A program made the translations under genes and the position numbers. From Lithobates sylvaticus (taxonomy: Eukaryota > Chordata > Amphibia > Anura > Ranidae), in the NCBI GenBank assembly GCA_028564925.1, contig CM053030.1, positions 267,866,199 through 267,930,198 of the forward strand: DNA of 64,000 nucleotides, in the 5' to 3' direction. Position 1 is the stretch's first letter. Every line of letters begins with the position of its first letter. The notes beneath the pieces were generated by a model that worked only from the letters and a program-made list of their open reading frames with translations, made no database searches and had not been told where the DNA came from. This document shows, one piece after another, positions 33,926 through 45,689 of the stretch.

Positions 33926-34868
33926 CCTACTCCAGCACTGGTTAAAATATGGGGCTGCTATCATCTATGGTTCCGGAGATATGGGGCTGCTTGCGCAGTC
34001 GGTCAGAAGCTACATACAGAGCGGCCAGTTTAAATACAAGCTGAAACACACTGCAGCAGACTGAGAGGATGAACTCACAGTGCTTATAATAATTATTTGT
34101 ATATTACTCATGATAATTAACCCCTTGCCACCCAGGCCAATTCTGACACTTCTCTCCTACATGTAAAAATCATCATTTTTTTTTATAGAAAATTACTCAG
34201 AAGCCTCAAGCATTATATATGTTGTTTTAGCAGACACCCTATGGAATAAAATGGTGGTCTTTGCAACTTTTTATGTTACACGATATTTGCGCAGCAATTT
34301 TTAAAACATTTTCTTTAGGAAAGAAACGGTTTCATTCATCAAAAAAACACTAAAGTTAGCACGATTTTTTTTGTGTACCAAGCGATGCTTTACATTTTTT
34401 TACAGGTTACATGTTTAGAGTTACAGAGGAGGTCTAGTGCTAGAATTATTGTTCGCACTCTAACGATCGTGGCATATGTAACCTGAGTGTATCTGGCTCT
34501 GATACTAGCCCGTGCCTACCCAGCCACTGACTAGTATCTCTCCCCAACCTGTCCCCACACACCCTCTCACCTGCTGACCTGTGGATGGGGGAATCACTCC
34601 TGCAGTGTTATTGTGTTCTGCCAGTGAATACAATGATCAGTGTTGCTAACTATAGCTGGCAGCACTGATTGTTTTGGGGAAAACCTGACAGGCTGGTTGT
34701 ACTCAAGTCGGTTAATAGGTTGACTTGTGTAAAACCAGGTAGCCCATACATAGATCGACTATGGCTGGTCTATGCTTAATTGGTGTAATTTCAATCCATG
34801 TATGGCCCGCTTAACCACTACGCAGTCCCTAAACATCCTTCCACAAACCTTTAAATTTTTCCTTCCCA
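33926..34868. repeat. Non-coding interspersed repeats
   Basis: 34120-34490 reads like a recurrent repeat (CCCAGGCCAATTCTGACACT, TAGAAAATTACTCAGAAGCC, TGCGCAGCAATTTTTAAAAC). 34600-34770 resembles 37545-37700 (CTGACAGGCTGGTTGTACTC / CTGACAGGTTGGTTGTACCC). No coding frame. Confidence 0.55.
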
Positions 34869-35335
34869 GATTCCTTCATTCTCCTCTCCTATACATAGTA
34901 CCCACTGTCATACTCTCCACACTTCTCTCCTGTACATACTGCTCACTGTCATACCCTCCACACTTCTCTCCTATACATAGCGCCTGCTGTCATATCCTAC
35001 ACACTCCTCTCCTGTACATAGGGCTCGCTGTCATACCCTCCACACTTCTCTCCTATACATAGCGCCTGCTGTCATATCCTACACACTTCTCTCTTGTACA
35101 TACTGCTCACTGTCATACCCTCCACACTTATCTCCTATACATAGTGCCTGCTGTCATATCCTACACACTCCTCTCCTGTACATAGTGCCCGCTGTCATAC
35201 ACTTCTCTCCTGTACATAGTGCCCACTGTCATACTCTTCACACTCCTCTCCTGTACATAGTGCCTTCTGTCATACCCTCCGCACTCCTCTCATGTACATA
35301 GTGCCCACTGTTAGACCCTCCACATTCCTCTCCCT
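34869..35335 (+). repeat. About 40-bp minisatellite, 11 or so units
   Basis: Units read CACTTCTCTCCTATACATAG + CGCCTGCTGTCATAT with variants (CTGTACATAGTGCCCGCTGT). Units diverge by several bases each, so the array is not recently homogenised. Confidence 0.85.
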
Positions 35336-37489
35336 CACCTGCACGTAATTCCCACTTTTATACCATCCATTCTTCTCCTCTATGCCTCTTACCCACAAAA
35401 ACAGTTCTTTAAAATTATACTGAATATCCTCAATGTTACCAGCTCTATAATGGGCACACTTCTGTTAGTTCAACTAAAGGAAATCTCAGTCCTCATATTT
35501 GTTCTGCCCCATTATTAGTACTTATTTAATTTTGTAATTACTATTGTGATGTATAGATGAACATAGGGGATGTCAGCTACTCTAAATATAGCACTTGTAA
35601 AAAAGTGTCCCTGAAAATATTTTGAAGTTTTGAACTGTTCTACATTGTCTGTGCTTCATTACTGCAGGGGTGGAAGAAGCGGGGGTTAAACCAGCATGTA
35701 CTGTAATGAACTTACTAGCAGCTCCCAAGGGAGTAGTGCGCTTCATAATGTTTGGGGGTTCGAAGTAATTTTCGAGCATAAAAAAAAAAAGATTTTAACT
35801 TAACAGAAAAATATTTAGTGTTTAAGTGGTTCTTCATTTGCACACAAGTCTATTCCATTGACAAATTGTTACAATGTTTAGACTTAAGTTTCACTGCTAA
35901 AGAATGTTGTGATTCTTGTAGACTGCCTTTTTTTTTCTTCCCTTCATTTGGCTGTGGCTTTAGAAGAGCAGAGAGAATTCTTTGCATAGGAAGGATCGTG
36001 AAACACTTTTGTCAAGATCGCAATAGGGAAAAAATTGCTATAACGATTCTTAACGATTAATCGTGCAGCTCTAGTATAAACTATCTTGCCTGTACCTCAT
36101 ACGGGCAGACGGATACACTCTGGCAGGAAGAGAGAATGAACTACCACAACGCTCAGTGGCGCCCTGGTAGTTCATTGAGAACTGCAAGCCAACTGCCCCA
36201 AAGGCTGTAGTTTTCCAATTCACAGAACACTGTGAATGGATAACGTGTCCAGGGGGTGGGTGGAGGCCAGTGCAATTATAACATGTTGCATGTTACACCC
36301 TGAATATAGGTCTAACGTGTTACAAAAGGTGAACTTATTTAAAGTTCCCTATAAGAAGACTGGGTTTTGTTGCAGTCTGTGTCCCCATTTTGGGAGGTTT
36401 ACCTTCACTTCCTGTCCTGGCGATCAACTATTAGCAGGACAGGAAGTGTAGGGAGATCAATGGCTTCCCGTATGGTAAGATGACGGTTCCAATCCTTCCC
36501 TGTATCCAAAACTGAATAGGTTCATGATTGAAGTTCCATTTTACATATAGAAGTATGCAAGCAACCATTTTTGAGAATTGGTCCCTGTGCACCTTTTTAA
36601 AGTGGAAGTAATTCCTCCTATGGGTTTCAGACATGGAAGCTGCCATCTTGGCCTCTGTTTTAATCTTCAACTACAATGGTGCTGCCCATGTGATCAGTTA
36701 TGACACCAGCCACTGGGATGGCTTAACCGTTTGGTTGAGAGCACAACCAATGTGACAGTTAGCAATCTCAGCATGTGCCGGAAATGTAAACTGTTAAATC
36801 TTTGGGTTTACTTCCGCTTTAAGTTATTAGGAGAGGCCTCTATTAAAGAAAACCTGCCAAGAGAAGAGATCTGAAGGCTGACTCTCCTCTCCTGATCAGA
36901 CAAGGTCCTGCTGACTTTGGCTGCTTTTTCATTGCTGACCCAGATTAACTTCTGACTTTTATGATCTCCATACTTGTCCCAGGTCTGGAATTCAAAGTTT
37001 TAAAGCCAGGAGGTTCAGCAGAATAGCCAGGCAACTGGTATTTTTCATAAGTTCAGTCACCATATTTCTGTCATGAGAGGTTTTCTTTTGTTACTATTTT
37101 TCTGGCAAAGGTGCTTCTACCACGATTATGGCTGCCTTCCATCGTGACAGTTATATGGATGAGCTTATTAAGGTGGAACTACGGGCAAAATAACAAATGA
37201 CATATGATGTGGTCTGTCAGTAGCATTAACACAAGTTGTTGTTTTTCTGAGTAATCACATTTTATTACCTGTTGATCGTACCAGTAGATCTGTTTTTTTC
37301 ATTACCTGTAACAGGAAAATTTGTAGTTTTCAGGGGTTAGTACAAACCTTTATAACACCCACACCTAAACAAAAAAAGTCCTTTTTGGGAAAACGAATGG
37401 CTTGGGGCAGCTACTGCAACATTTTGGGGAAAGAAAGTTGCTGAAGCTGCCTAACGCAAGCTATAGATGAAGGAAAGAAAATGATTAAA
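35336..37489. other. No gene recognised
   Basis: AT-rich. 36040-36074 (TTAACGATTAATCGTGCAGCTCTAG) resembles one end of a hAT-type element, but no partner end is seen. 36360-36425 (GTCTGTGTCCCCATTTTGG, TTCACTTCCTGTCCTGG) shares phrases with 20190-20320. Frames present are short and unconvincing. Confidence 0.4.
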
Positions 37490-38200
37490 TTCCCCCATTA
37501 ACACTGACTGTGTTTTATGGGGGAATGTCTTCCGCAATGCTATTGTGTTTTGCCGGCGGGGAGTCTTCCCCAACTGGAAGAATACATTGATCAATACAAT
37601 GATCACTGCTGGAGGCTATAGCCGCCAGCATTAATCGCATGTAAAAAAAATCTGACAGGTTGGTTGTACCCAAGTCGATCCATGTATAGCTGGCTTCAAA
37701 ACGTGTTTTTTTTTTTTGTTTTTTTTCTCTGCTGTTACAAAAATGCCAAACCTTATTTTTTTTTTCATTTTATAAATAACGTTGCAATAATTTGTGCCAG
37801 AAATGTAATCCTAGTGTCATTATAAATGGGAAAAATGTTTGAATAAAATGTATATTTTATATCTACAGTAACACCAAAGTTAAAAAAAAAAAAAAAGCAT
37901 CTTTTTTTTGTTTATAGATTGCATAGAAAATAATTTTTTGCATGACAGTATCACAAAAAAGCTGGATTTTTTTTCTTTTATCTAATTACTTTGTTTAATG
38001 TCCTTATAAACAGGCAAAATACAGAATAAAATGTATTCTTTTTATCTACAGTGATACAAATTTCTTTTTAAACGATGATGAAACTATTAAACGCAGATTA
38101 AAGTTCACAAACATTTTTTTTTTGTCTCCAGATTTGCATAGAAAATAAAATAATGCAAGACACTATTGCCAAAAGAGAGCCTGGGTTGTCCCGAAAAAAA
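37490..38200. repeat. Interspersed repeat plus a diverged two-unit duplication
   Basis: 37545-37700 is related to 34600-34770. Then 37815-37960 and 38000-38180 are two diverged copies of about 180-215 bp (GAATAAAATGTATATTTTAT / GAATAAAATGTATTCTTTTT; TGCATAGAAAATAATTTTTT / TGCATAGAAAATAAAATAAT). Confidence 0.55.
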
Positions 38201-39039
38201 TAAATGTATTTATTACTTTGTTATAAGAAGTAAACATTATTAAAAGTAAAGGCGCCCATAGCAGTAGTGTTATCAGGTGCGAGAGCTGAACTGGTTAAAG
38301 TCCTTCTAATGGTGGCCATACAAACACACTTTGATAAATGATCGATTTTCTTTTCTGATTGACTTCTTACAGTATAGTAATAATTATAGCTGACAACCAG
38401 TTCATTCGATATGCCACACGTGATGGTAAGTGGGAATTAAAAATAACGCATCTGTTGGCATTATCGAAAGGTAATAAACCAATCTGCAGGTAGATTGAAA
38501 TAAAAACAGCTGTGTTAATGTTGGTGACATTTTTTATCATATGTCCTCCTTTTTCTTTAATTTTTTAAAATTTTGCCCATAGCACCTTTTTTAAGACAAA
38601 CTTCGGTATGCGGTAACCCGAAGCAAACCAGTCGGAATTTCCCTCTCACTGACATGATGGATCGGGGTAATCTGGTTTATCTAGGTTATTGATCTTTGCA
38701 CTGTTATTGAAAAGGCCCATTTAAATGAATAACACCAAAGTAGACGATTGTCTTTACCCTGCAGCATTGGCGGTAACACATCTACTGACTGTACAAAGAA
38801 TTATACTGAAATTGAGGAAATCGCAACATTTTTAAATTAATTTTGTCCATTTATGCATAATCTGAATAATAAAAGTGAAAAAATTATCTTTTGGTGTGTG
38901 CGTGGGTTTTTTTCTTCTTTCATGCATTTACAGATTCTCTGCCAAGTCCTTAATTGTCTATACTTGATCTTTGGAGAGCAGCGCTACTGTGCCTGAAAGA
39001 CCTATCTGTTCTGTGAAAAGTCATGTCATGCCTGTGACA
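38201..39039. other. No gene recognised
   Basis: I see no coding frame, RNA gene or clear repeat in this AT-rich stretch. Confidence 0.4.
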
Positions 39040-39047
39040 CTGTATAG

Positions 39048-39206
39048 CAGGGATATGCAATTAGCAGACCTTCAGCTGTTGCAGAACTACAAGTCCCATC
39101 ATGCCTCTGCCTCTGGGTGTCATGCTTGTGGCTGCCAGAGTCTTGCTATGCCTCATGGGACTTGTAGTTCTGCAACAGCTGGAGGTCCGCTAATTGCATA
39201 TCCCTG
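39048..39206. mobile_element. Complete 159-bp hAT MITE with long inverted ends
   Basis: Left end CAGGGATATGCAATTAGCAG and right end complementary to it for about 50 bp, including the ACTACAAGTCCCAT / ATGGGACTTGTAGT block. The 8-bp flanks are CTGTATAG (39040-39047) and ATGTATAG (39207-39214), seven of eight matching. A truncated second copy lies at 50503-50622. Confidence 0.93.
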
Positions 39207-39311
39207 ATGTATAGCATAAATTTGGAGCGCACTGAAAAGGAAGGTGACAGGTGGGAGGCTGGATCCCTTGATTCGGGTAGATATCTTGGTTGAATACTAG
39301 GTCCAATATTA

Positions 39312-39712
39312 AGGCCCCTTTCACACATGCGGACCGTATGTCCGTATTTCATCCATCCGTTTTTGGATGAAAAACGGACATACATGCACCTCTATGGGAT
39401 AGCGGGTGTCAGCGCATGAGCATCTGCTGACACCCGCTATCGTCCGCCTCCGCTATTGTCCGATTCTGCAGACGGAGGAAAACCCTATTTTTCCATCAGT
39501 CTGCAGAGCGGATCGGATGAACACGGACAGACGGTCCATGTTCATCCGATCCCCCATAGAGGAGAGCGGAGATCTGACAGGGCGGTCCCTGCACAGTGTG
39601 CAGAGACGGCCTTTCATCAGCCGGCTCAGCGGGGATCAGCTGAGCAATCCCTGCTGAGCAGCAGATCTTCACAGGGTGGATCAATACAGATCCGTCCCGC
39701 GTGAAAGGGGCC
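39312..39712. mobile_element. MITE with TTA flanks, second of the CCTTTCACAC type
   Basis: Left AGGCCCCTTTCACAC, right GTGAAAGGGGCC, with TTA at 39309-39311 and 39713-39715. The inside is made of nested inverted blocks (TAGCGGGTGTCAGC / GCTGACACCCGCTA; GATCGGATGAACA / TGTTCATCCGATC). Related to 17835-18185; probably PIF/Harbinger-type. Confidence 0.82.
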
Positions 39713-39715
39713 TTA

Positions 39716-40331
39716 GGAGGAATAATCCATAGGGAGCTCTCCGAATGATGAGGGCCATGTACAAGCTCCTATCTCTGATCTAAACCGCAAAAAAAAGACG
39801 CTCCAGCCTTGTGCATCATGTTTAGGTACTATTAGGACCTCAGCCGCTAAATAAACCAAAGACCTGGATGTCCTATAAGAGACCTGGGCAACAAACCATA
39901 AAATATATACATGCTGGTACCCTGTGAGGGGCGTACTCTCTTCTACAGAGCCCTAAAGAAGAGGACACGCCCCTCAAAAGGTCTGCCTTAGGGGTGCATG
40001 TTTTATTTTTTATTTTTTCTTCTTTTTTCCTTATTAATCCTCAAGGTTCTTCTTGCATAGTCAATGCTTTGGCAAGGTGGGTGTCTGCCCTGGTTGTCGT
40101 GTGTTTGTTTTTTCTCGTGTATCTTTCGGGATCTGGCAAATTAGGTTTGGAGCCTTTTCTAGTCTAGGATTGCTTTGGTCTCCATTAACCAAGGTTCCAC
40201 TGTACTGGTTAACGAGTAACGTGGTTGCCGGACTTTGCAGGACCGCACTGCGCATGCGTCGACTTGGAATCCGACGCATGCGCAAATGCTGGCCAAAAAA
40301 AAAATAATGTAAGTTTGCTCTCTGTCTTTAT
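39716..40331. other. No gene recognised
   Basis: Only a small palindrome with TGCGCATGCGTCGA / TCCGACGCATGCGCA near 40248-40285 stands out. No coding frame is convincing. Confidence 0.4.
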
Positions 40332-40620
40332 CTTTGGTTCACGCTGATGCGTTTTGGGAAACGCAGCGATTCCTATGCATTTTCCACATCGCATAGAAAT
40401 CACACTGTGCTCATGCAATCTGCTGCAGGTGGTAATTAAAAATTAAAGACACCCCAAAAGCAGGTTGCAAAATGCTGAATCCGATCACATGGGTGTAAAC
40501 ACTCATGTGATCTGGTCCAGAAAAAAGAAAGAAAAGCTGCCTTTTTCATTTCAAACGGGCTCAAACTGCACCTCATAGAATCGCATGTGATATGCACAGG
40601 ACTGTGGTGCTAATCACATG

Positions 40621-41862
40621 CAGTGTTGGTCATCTTACTTTAAAAAAGTAATTAGTTAAGTTTCGAATTACTTCTCCCAAAAAAGTAATTGCGTTAGTAA
40701 CTCAGTTACTACATTGGAAAAGTAATTAGTTACTCAGCAATGTAACTGCAACTTTTTTTTGAATATTCTAAGGGGCGGGTCTAGTATTACTGTGAGCAAG
40801 GGGCGCGTTCCCCCCTGCATGTCTATTTCCCCTCTGTACCCCCCTGCCGTCTGTTCCCCCCAACACATATATCTTTTCCCCCTCTGTACCCCACTACACG
40901 TCTCCCCCCCCACACACATATATCTGTTCCCCCTCTGTACATCTGTCCCCCCCAAACTCACGGATCGGATCGTTCCTCGGATCAGAGTCACGGATCGGAT
41001 CATTTTTCGGATCAGCAAATAATAACTGAATTTGCAAAAACCTGTGAAAATTCCACCACCATATAGTCCCCACTGTAATATCCATGTCATCTCCCCCACT
41101 GTAATATTGGCTGAGTATTGCAGAGTATGGCTGGGTATGGCAGAGTATGGCCGGGTATGGCAGAGTATGGCAGAGTATGGCCGGGTATGGCAGAGTATGG
41201 CCGGGTATGGCAGAGTATGGCCGGGTATGGCAGAGTATGGGCAGGGTATTGCAAAGTATTGGCAGGGTATTGCAAAGTATTGGCAGGGTATTGGCAGGGT
41301 GTTGCAGAGTATTGGCAGGGTGTCCCCGCTGTAGTCCCCACTGTAATATCCATGTCATCTCCCCCACTGTAATATTGGCTGAGTATTGCAGAGTATGGCT
41401 GGGTATGGCAGAGTATGGCCGGGTATGGCAGAGTATGGCAGAGTATGGCCGGGTATGGCAGAGTATGGCCGGGTATGGCAGAGTATGGCCGGGTATGGCA
41501 GAGTATTGGAAGGATATTACAGAGTATTGGCAGGATATTGCAGTGCCGCCATCCGATCTCTCCCCTCCACTGTACAGATCTGTACACAGAGGGGAGAGAG
41601 GAACCGGCGTCATTTGATGGAGCAAATCACATTGTAAACGGCCGACGGGTGCACCAAGATGGCCGCCGCTCCGGAGCTAGGCCGAAGCCGCGGCCTTTCC
41701 TAAGGCTGAGGCCGCGGAGCGCGGCGGTAATTGTGGTAACGCTTAAGTAATGGGAACAGCGTTACCATGAGGGGAAGAGTAATCAGTTAGATTACTCGTT
41801 ACCCTCTAAAGTAATGGCGTTAAGTAACGCCGTTTACTTTAATTCTGTTAGTTACATCACTG
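40621..41862. mobile_element. 1.24-kb non-autonomous hAT element with perfect 8-bp target duplication
   Basis: Starts CAGTGTTGGTCATC, ends GTTACATCACTG, flanked on both sides by ATCACATG (40613-40620 and 41863-41870). The subterminal DNA is full of AAGTAATTAGTTA-type repeats, with the matching TAACGCCGTT side near 41750-41850. There is no transposase. The centre is a tandem array (41068-41545). Confidence 0.92.
41068..41545 (+). repeat. Two-level tandem repeat inside the hAT element
   Basis: Two long units (41068-41333 and 41334-41545) each start with GTCCCCACTGTAATATCCAT. Each holds runs of 10-bp words (GAGTATGGCC, GGGTATGGCA), changing to GGCAGGGTATTGCAAAGTAT-like words. The long open frames on both strands (Tyr-Gly-Arg-Val-Trp or Leu-Pro-Tyr-Pro repeats) follow from the repeat and are not genes. 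Confidence 0.9.
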
Positions 41863-41895
41863 ATCACATGCGGTGTGCAATGTGAACCGGGGCTT

Positions 41896-42295
41896 GGTTT
41901 AATGTAATTTTATCATTTCAGAACACAGCACACAAATGCAAAGTGGTATTCTTCCTTTATTGAAATAGCCAGCAGGAACGAGTTCTGTACTAACACGGTT
42001 TGTGCAAGGCACAAAGAGAAAGCGCTGTGCCTGGTGCAAAATGCATAGGACAGAACCTGTTCCTCCTGACTATTTGAATAAAAAAAGGGAATGTTATTTG
42101 CAGCTCCAGGTCAGATTAGACACCACACTTCAAAGTAACATTCCAGGTGCTGGCTCGACATCTCTCTTCTGTACTGACACTAGGCACAGAGCTCAAAGAG
42201 AAAGCACTATGCCTATGGAGAAATGCGTCAGTACAGAACTTCTTACTGCTGGTTATTTTACTGAAAAAGTATTCCTGCTGCTGGTGGTATAAATC
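41896..42295. repeat. Inverted-repeat-rich non-coding segment
   Basis: TATTGAAATAGCCAGCAGGA and GAGTTCTGTACT (41958-41995) recur inverted as AGTACAGAACTTCTTACTGC and TGGTTATTTTACTG (about 42230-42265), with CACAAAGAGAAAGCGCTGTG / CTCAAAGAGAAAGCACTATG as direct copies between them. Probably a foldback MITE. Confidence 0.55.
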
Positions 42296-42445
42296 ATTAG
42301 TGGTTAGCACTCATTCCTTGCAGCACTGGGGCCATTGGTTCAAATCTCAGCCAGGACACTGTGGAATTTGCATGTTCTGCCTGTGCCTCCGGGTAGTCCT
42401 TTTCCTACCACACTCTAAAGCCACGCTGAAGGTTAACTAGCTACA
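42296..42445 (+). mobile_element. tRNA-derived SINE
   Basis: AGTGGTTAGCACTC (A-box-like) and GGTTCAAATCT (B box) lie 35-40 bp apart, the layout of an internal RNA polymerase III promoter. TGGAATTTGCATGTTCTGCC and CTCCGGGTAGTCC follow, as in vertebrate SINEs of this kind. No clear poly-A or tail repeat. Confidence 0.75.
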
Positions 42446-42689
42446 TTCCAAGGTGGCCCTAGTAAGTGTGTGGGTCTACAAATCCCAACTGTGACCTGCT
42501 ATGACAGATCCTTTGTCAATGCAGCTATAGTATGCATTTCAGGCACGGGCCACAGAAAAGGTTCCAAGCTTAGAAGTGCACCAAAGATGGCAATGTGGTT
42601 CTTGTTTCTTGTTAAAAAAAAAAGATGGCAATGTGGTTATGGCAGATGGGATCAGTATTCTCTCCTAGTTTTAGTCCTTCACTGTCCTA

Positions 42690-43440
42690 CTGTTACAAAC
42701 CTCAGGTTCAATCCCTGATTCCAATCCTGTCTTCTGAATTGTCATCACTACCCAAGTCTTACCAATCTCGGCTTCAATCCTCAACTCCGTTCCGAACTTC
42801 CATATAGGTACCTACACTGTCAAATTTTTACCAACCTCTGCTTCAATTATTGGCTCTGATATGGTCTTTGAGTCACTGCTCTGTGTGTCCATTCAGACAC
42901 AGAGCCGTGGCTCGGCCCTGCCCCGCTTTCTCCTCATTGGCTCTCTGACTTTGATTGACAGCAGCGGGAGCCAATGGCGCCTGCCGCTGTGTCTCTCGTG
43001 CAACATCGCTGGATCGAAAATCCATAGAATGCATTATGGTAAAAAATAAACTTCTGCCTTTAGAAGCACTTTAACTCCAATCCTGTCTTCTGAATTAATA
43101 CCTTCAGTGCCTAACTGTTACCAACCTTGACTTCAGTCCTCGACTCCTAGCTGGTACCAACCTTGACTTCAGTCCTCGAATCCCAGTCGTTACCAACCTT
43201 GACTTCAGTCCTTGACTCCTAGCTGGTACCAACCTTGACTTCAGTCCTCGAATCCCAGTCGTTACCAACCTTGACTTCAGTCCTCGACTCCCAGCTGGTA
43301 CCAACCTTGACTTCAGACCTTAACTCTGATTTTGTCTTATTGAATTGGTAACTTTACTTCCCTACTCTTATTGACCTTGGCTTTAATCCCCAACTCCGTC
43401 TCCTAAATGGTTACCAAAATCAGCTTGTATCCTGTCCATG
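42690..43440 (+). repeat. About 37-bp minisatellite, interrupted by a MITE
   Basis: The core 43115-43315 has six units of TACCAACCTTGACTTCAGTC + CTCGACTCCCAGCTGG. Weaker units extend to 42690 on the left and 43440 on the right. The dispersed repeat at 42885-43074 splits it, with ...CTTTAA directly followed by CTCCAATCCTGTCTTCTG, which is also present to the left at 42717-42735. Confidence 0.85.
42885..43074 (+). repeat. Dispersed TTAA-ended MITE-like repeat, copy 3
   Basis: GTGTCCATTCAGACACAGAG, CTCCTCATTGGCTCTCTGAC, ATAGAATGCATTATGG and a final GAAGCACTTTAA (TTAA 43071-43074). Inserted into the minisatellite. Confidence 0.7.
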
Positions 43441-44119
43441 TTGTTGTCACCTGCTCATGAACCTTGGTGTTCCTGCATCTGGTTCCTGTCTACAATCACC
43501 TGGTCCATGCACCTGCCAGCCTCAACACATCTGGCTGTAACACTGACACTTGTGCCACTCCATGTCCTCACATTCCCTGTTGCCATTTTCAAAGTATTGG
43601 GCAGGAGGTTCAAGAGAGGCCTCTTTGTCATCTCGGTCTCCATCAGGTATGTAATGGGTTTAAATATAGCGCAGAAGCATGCAAGTAGATGAATATGCTG
43701 CAGAGGTCAATTTAAATTGAGTTGTAGCAGAGAAAGATGAGAATGTGACAAATAAAAAAGGTATTCTCAGCTGCCACAACCATCTACCTGTGTCTGAGAA
43801 ATGGATTAACAGTAACACAGCCTACAGCCAATATGCCGAGGCCTTCTGGAATAAAGTCAATTTTACTCATTTACGTTTAGGTGTGTAACCATCCTGATTT
43901 TTCTATAGAAATATTACAGCTACGACTGGGTTAGCAACTAACACGATCCAATTTCCAGCCGACTCACCATGGAGCAGCAAGATTGTGTGTGGCTTTTCTT
44001 TTTAGGTCCCCTGCATGTAGTCCTGGCTCCTCCCCCCTGCCGAGTACTCCTATAGCAAGCCTCTTGATATGGGGGCACCCAAGCAGGCTCACTCCTAAAA
44101 TCGCGCTCCTGTGAATTGA
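43441..44119. other. No gene recognised; one duplicated phrase block
   Basis: 43545-43625 (ACTTGTGCCACTCCATGTCC, GAGGTTCAAGAGAGGC) resembles 44955-45040 (ACTTGTGCCACTCCATGTCT, GAGGTACAAGAGAGGC). The two are diverged pieces of one repeat. No coding frame. Confidence 0.45.
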
Positions 44120-44411
44120 TATTGTCCATTCAAACACAGAGCTAGGCTCAGTCCCACCCCCGATCTCTCCTCATTGGCTCGATGGCTGTGATTGACAGCA
44201 ATAGCATCCAACGACTCCTGCTGCTGTGTGAGGCAATGAGGAGACAGAGACCTGGGAGAGCCGCTGCTCTCATGCATATCACTGGATCAAGATGGGACTC
44301 AGGAAAGTATAAGGGGGTGCTGGGGGGAGGAGCTGCACCCAGAAGGTTTTTTTACCTTAATGCATAGAATACATTAAGGTAGAAAACCTTTTGCCTTTAG
44401 AACCATTTTAA
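44120..44411 (+). repeat. Dispersed TTAA-ended MITE-like repeat, copy 4 (longest)
   Basis: GTCCATTCAAACACAGAGCT, CTCCTCATTGGCTCGATGGC, GATGGGACTCAGGAAAGTAT, then the palindrome around ACCTTAATGCATAGAATACA and the end at TTAA 44408-44411. The fullest version for comparing the family. Confidence 0.75.
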
Positions 44412-44433
44412 AAATAGCATTTATGATATGAAT

Positions 44434-44673
44434 CCCCCCATAACATAGTTGTACCTATTCATCCTGCCTGGAGATCCATTGTATATACACTTCCTGTAAG
44501 AGGGGACAATGCTGTTGCAGTGGGGTTGTCACCCCGAGCAGGCCCGGACTGGGACAAAAAAATAGGCCTGGGCATTTTAGACTGAGCAGCCAACTTTTCC
44601 AGAGGGACTGGGTGTGTGTGTGTGTGTGGGGGGGGGGGGGGGTCAACAGGTAATATAACTATGTTATGGGGGG
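44434..44673. mobile_element. 240-bp MITE with CCCCCCATAACATAG termini
   Basis: CCCCCCATAACATAGTTGTA (44434-44453) faces TATAACTATGTTATGGGGGG (44654-44673). The inside has a G run (44627-44642) after a GT microsatellite. Target duplication not resolved. Confidence 0.7.
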
Positions 44674-45689
44674 ACTCCGAAAAACATTAACTGCTGTCTT
44701 AAAGCTGAACCATGGAAAATAGGTAAAATGTATGTCAGGGCCCCCCCCCCCGACGCGGCAAGACCTCAATGCTCGTTAAAGTCCAACTCCAGGGTCAATG
44801 CTGGGCTCCCGATCAGGTGATCACTGTGACAGCCAATCACAGTGATCACATGTTTAGTAAGTGGGTTCTGCCTTCCGACCTTAAGACCCAGTTAAAGGAC
44901 CACCAGGAGTGGGTGGGAAGGGGTTAAGCTCCAGCAAGTCAGGGTCACACCACAGGTACTTGTGCCACTCCATGTCTTTCTGCCATCTCTCACCCCAACT
45001 AATGGCCTCTAGGCTGGAGGTACAAGAGAGGCAGTCCTTGTCGTTGCAGACTCCAGACCAAGCACATGACAGCCATTTTCTGGCTGGTAATGCAAATAGG
45101 AAATATTCATATGTATTGCTTCATGTTTATCTGACAAAAATGACCCAGACTTGCGCTTTTTGACCAAAATCGCTCAAAATCACACTTTTCGCCCAAAATG
45201 ACAGTTGAAAAAAACGCAACATGCAAAAATTTCAAAATCGGACCGTTGGAGACAATGACAGTTGGAAGAAATTACAAAATAGGCCCAAAATGACCCAGAC
45301 TTGATGCTTTTTGACTAAAATCTTGAACAGATACTGAACAAAAACAAATACTGGATCCTGGGGTCCAGCTCTCTAAAAAGAGAAGCGTTACAAGTAAAAC
45401 CTCGTAATGGCCCGGGTACCATTCAATTCGGTCTGGAATAGACACTTTGAATGGATCCGGTTGCATTGCTTGCCCCAGTAAGGAAAATACCAGCAGAGCT
45501 CAGCACAGCACATCTTTACTCGTGACCAACACCTAACACTGGTGAAAAAACTGAGGTACTCCCTGTAAGGGGAGGGGTTATATGGGGAATTGAACTTCCT
45601 GTCTAGGGTGTGCCAGTGCCATATAACCCATACAGTAATTACTGTGTCCCGTGATGTACGATAAAGAAATTACATTTAAATTGCCGGCA
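44674..45689. other. No gene recognised
   Basis: 44955-45040 is the partner of 43545-43625. 45130-45320 has repeated AAAATGACCCAGACTTG phrases (two copies). No coding frame. Confidence 0.4.

Larger units (their letters stand above)
40332..41895. mobile_element. MITE with GGTTCAC termini, split by a hAT element
   Basis: Left GGTTCACGCTGATGCG (about 40336) and right TGCAATGTGAACC (about 41878-41890) look like inverted ends of one MITE. The 8-bp word ATCACATG at its right part has been duplicated by the hAT insertion at 40621-41862. Boundaries approximate. Confidence 0.5.

Noticed and set aside
36040-36074. Complete hAT element ending in CGTGCAGCTCTAG
   Set aside because: No partner end or matching 8-bp flank could be found upstream.
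41087-41625. Long frames on both strands with Tyr-Gly-Arg-Val-Trp or Leu-Pro-Tyr-Pro repeats
   Set aside because: They follow from 10-bp words in a minisatellite; both strands and several frames are open at once.
42296-42445. True tRNA gene
   Set aside because: A and B boxes are present but no cloverleaf can be formed and SINE-type text follows.
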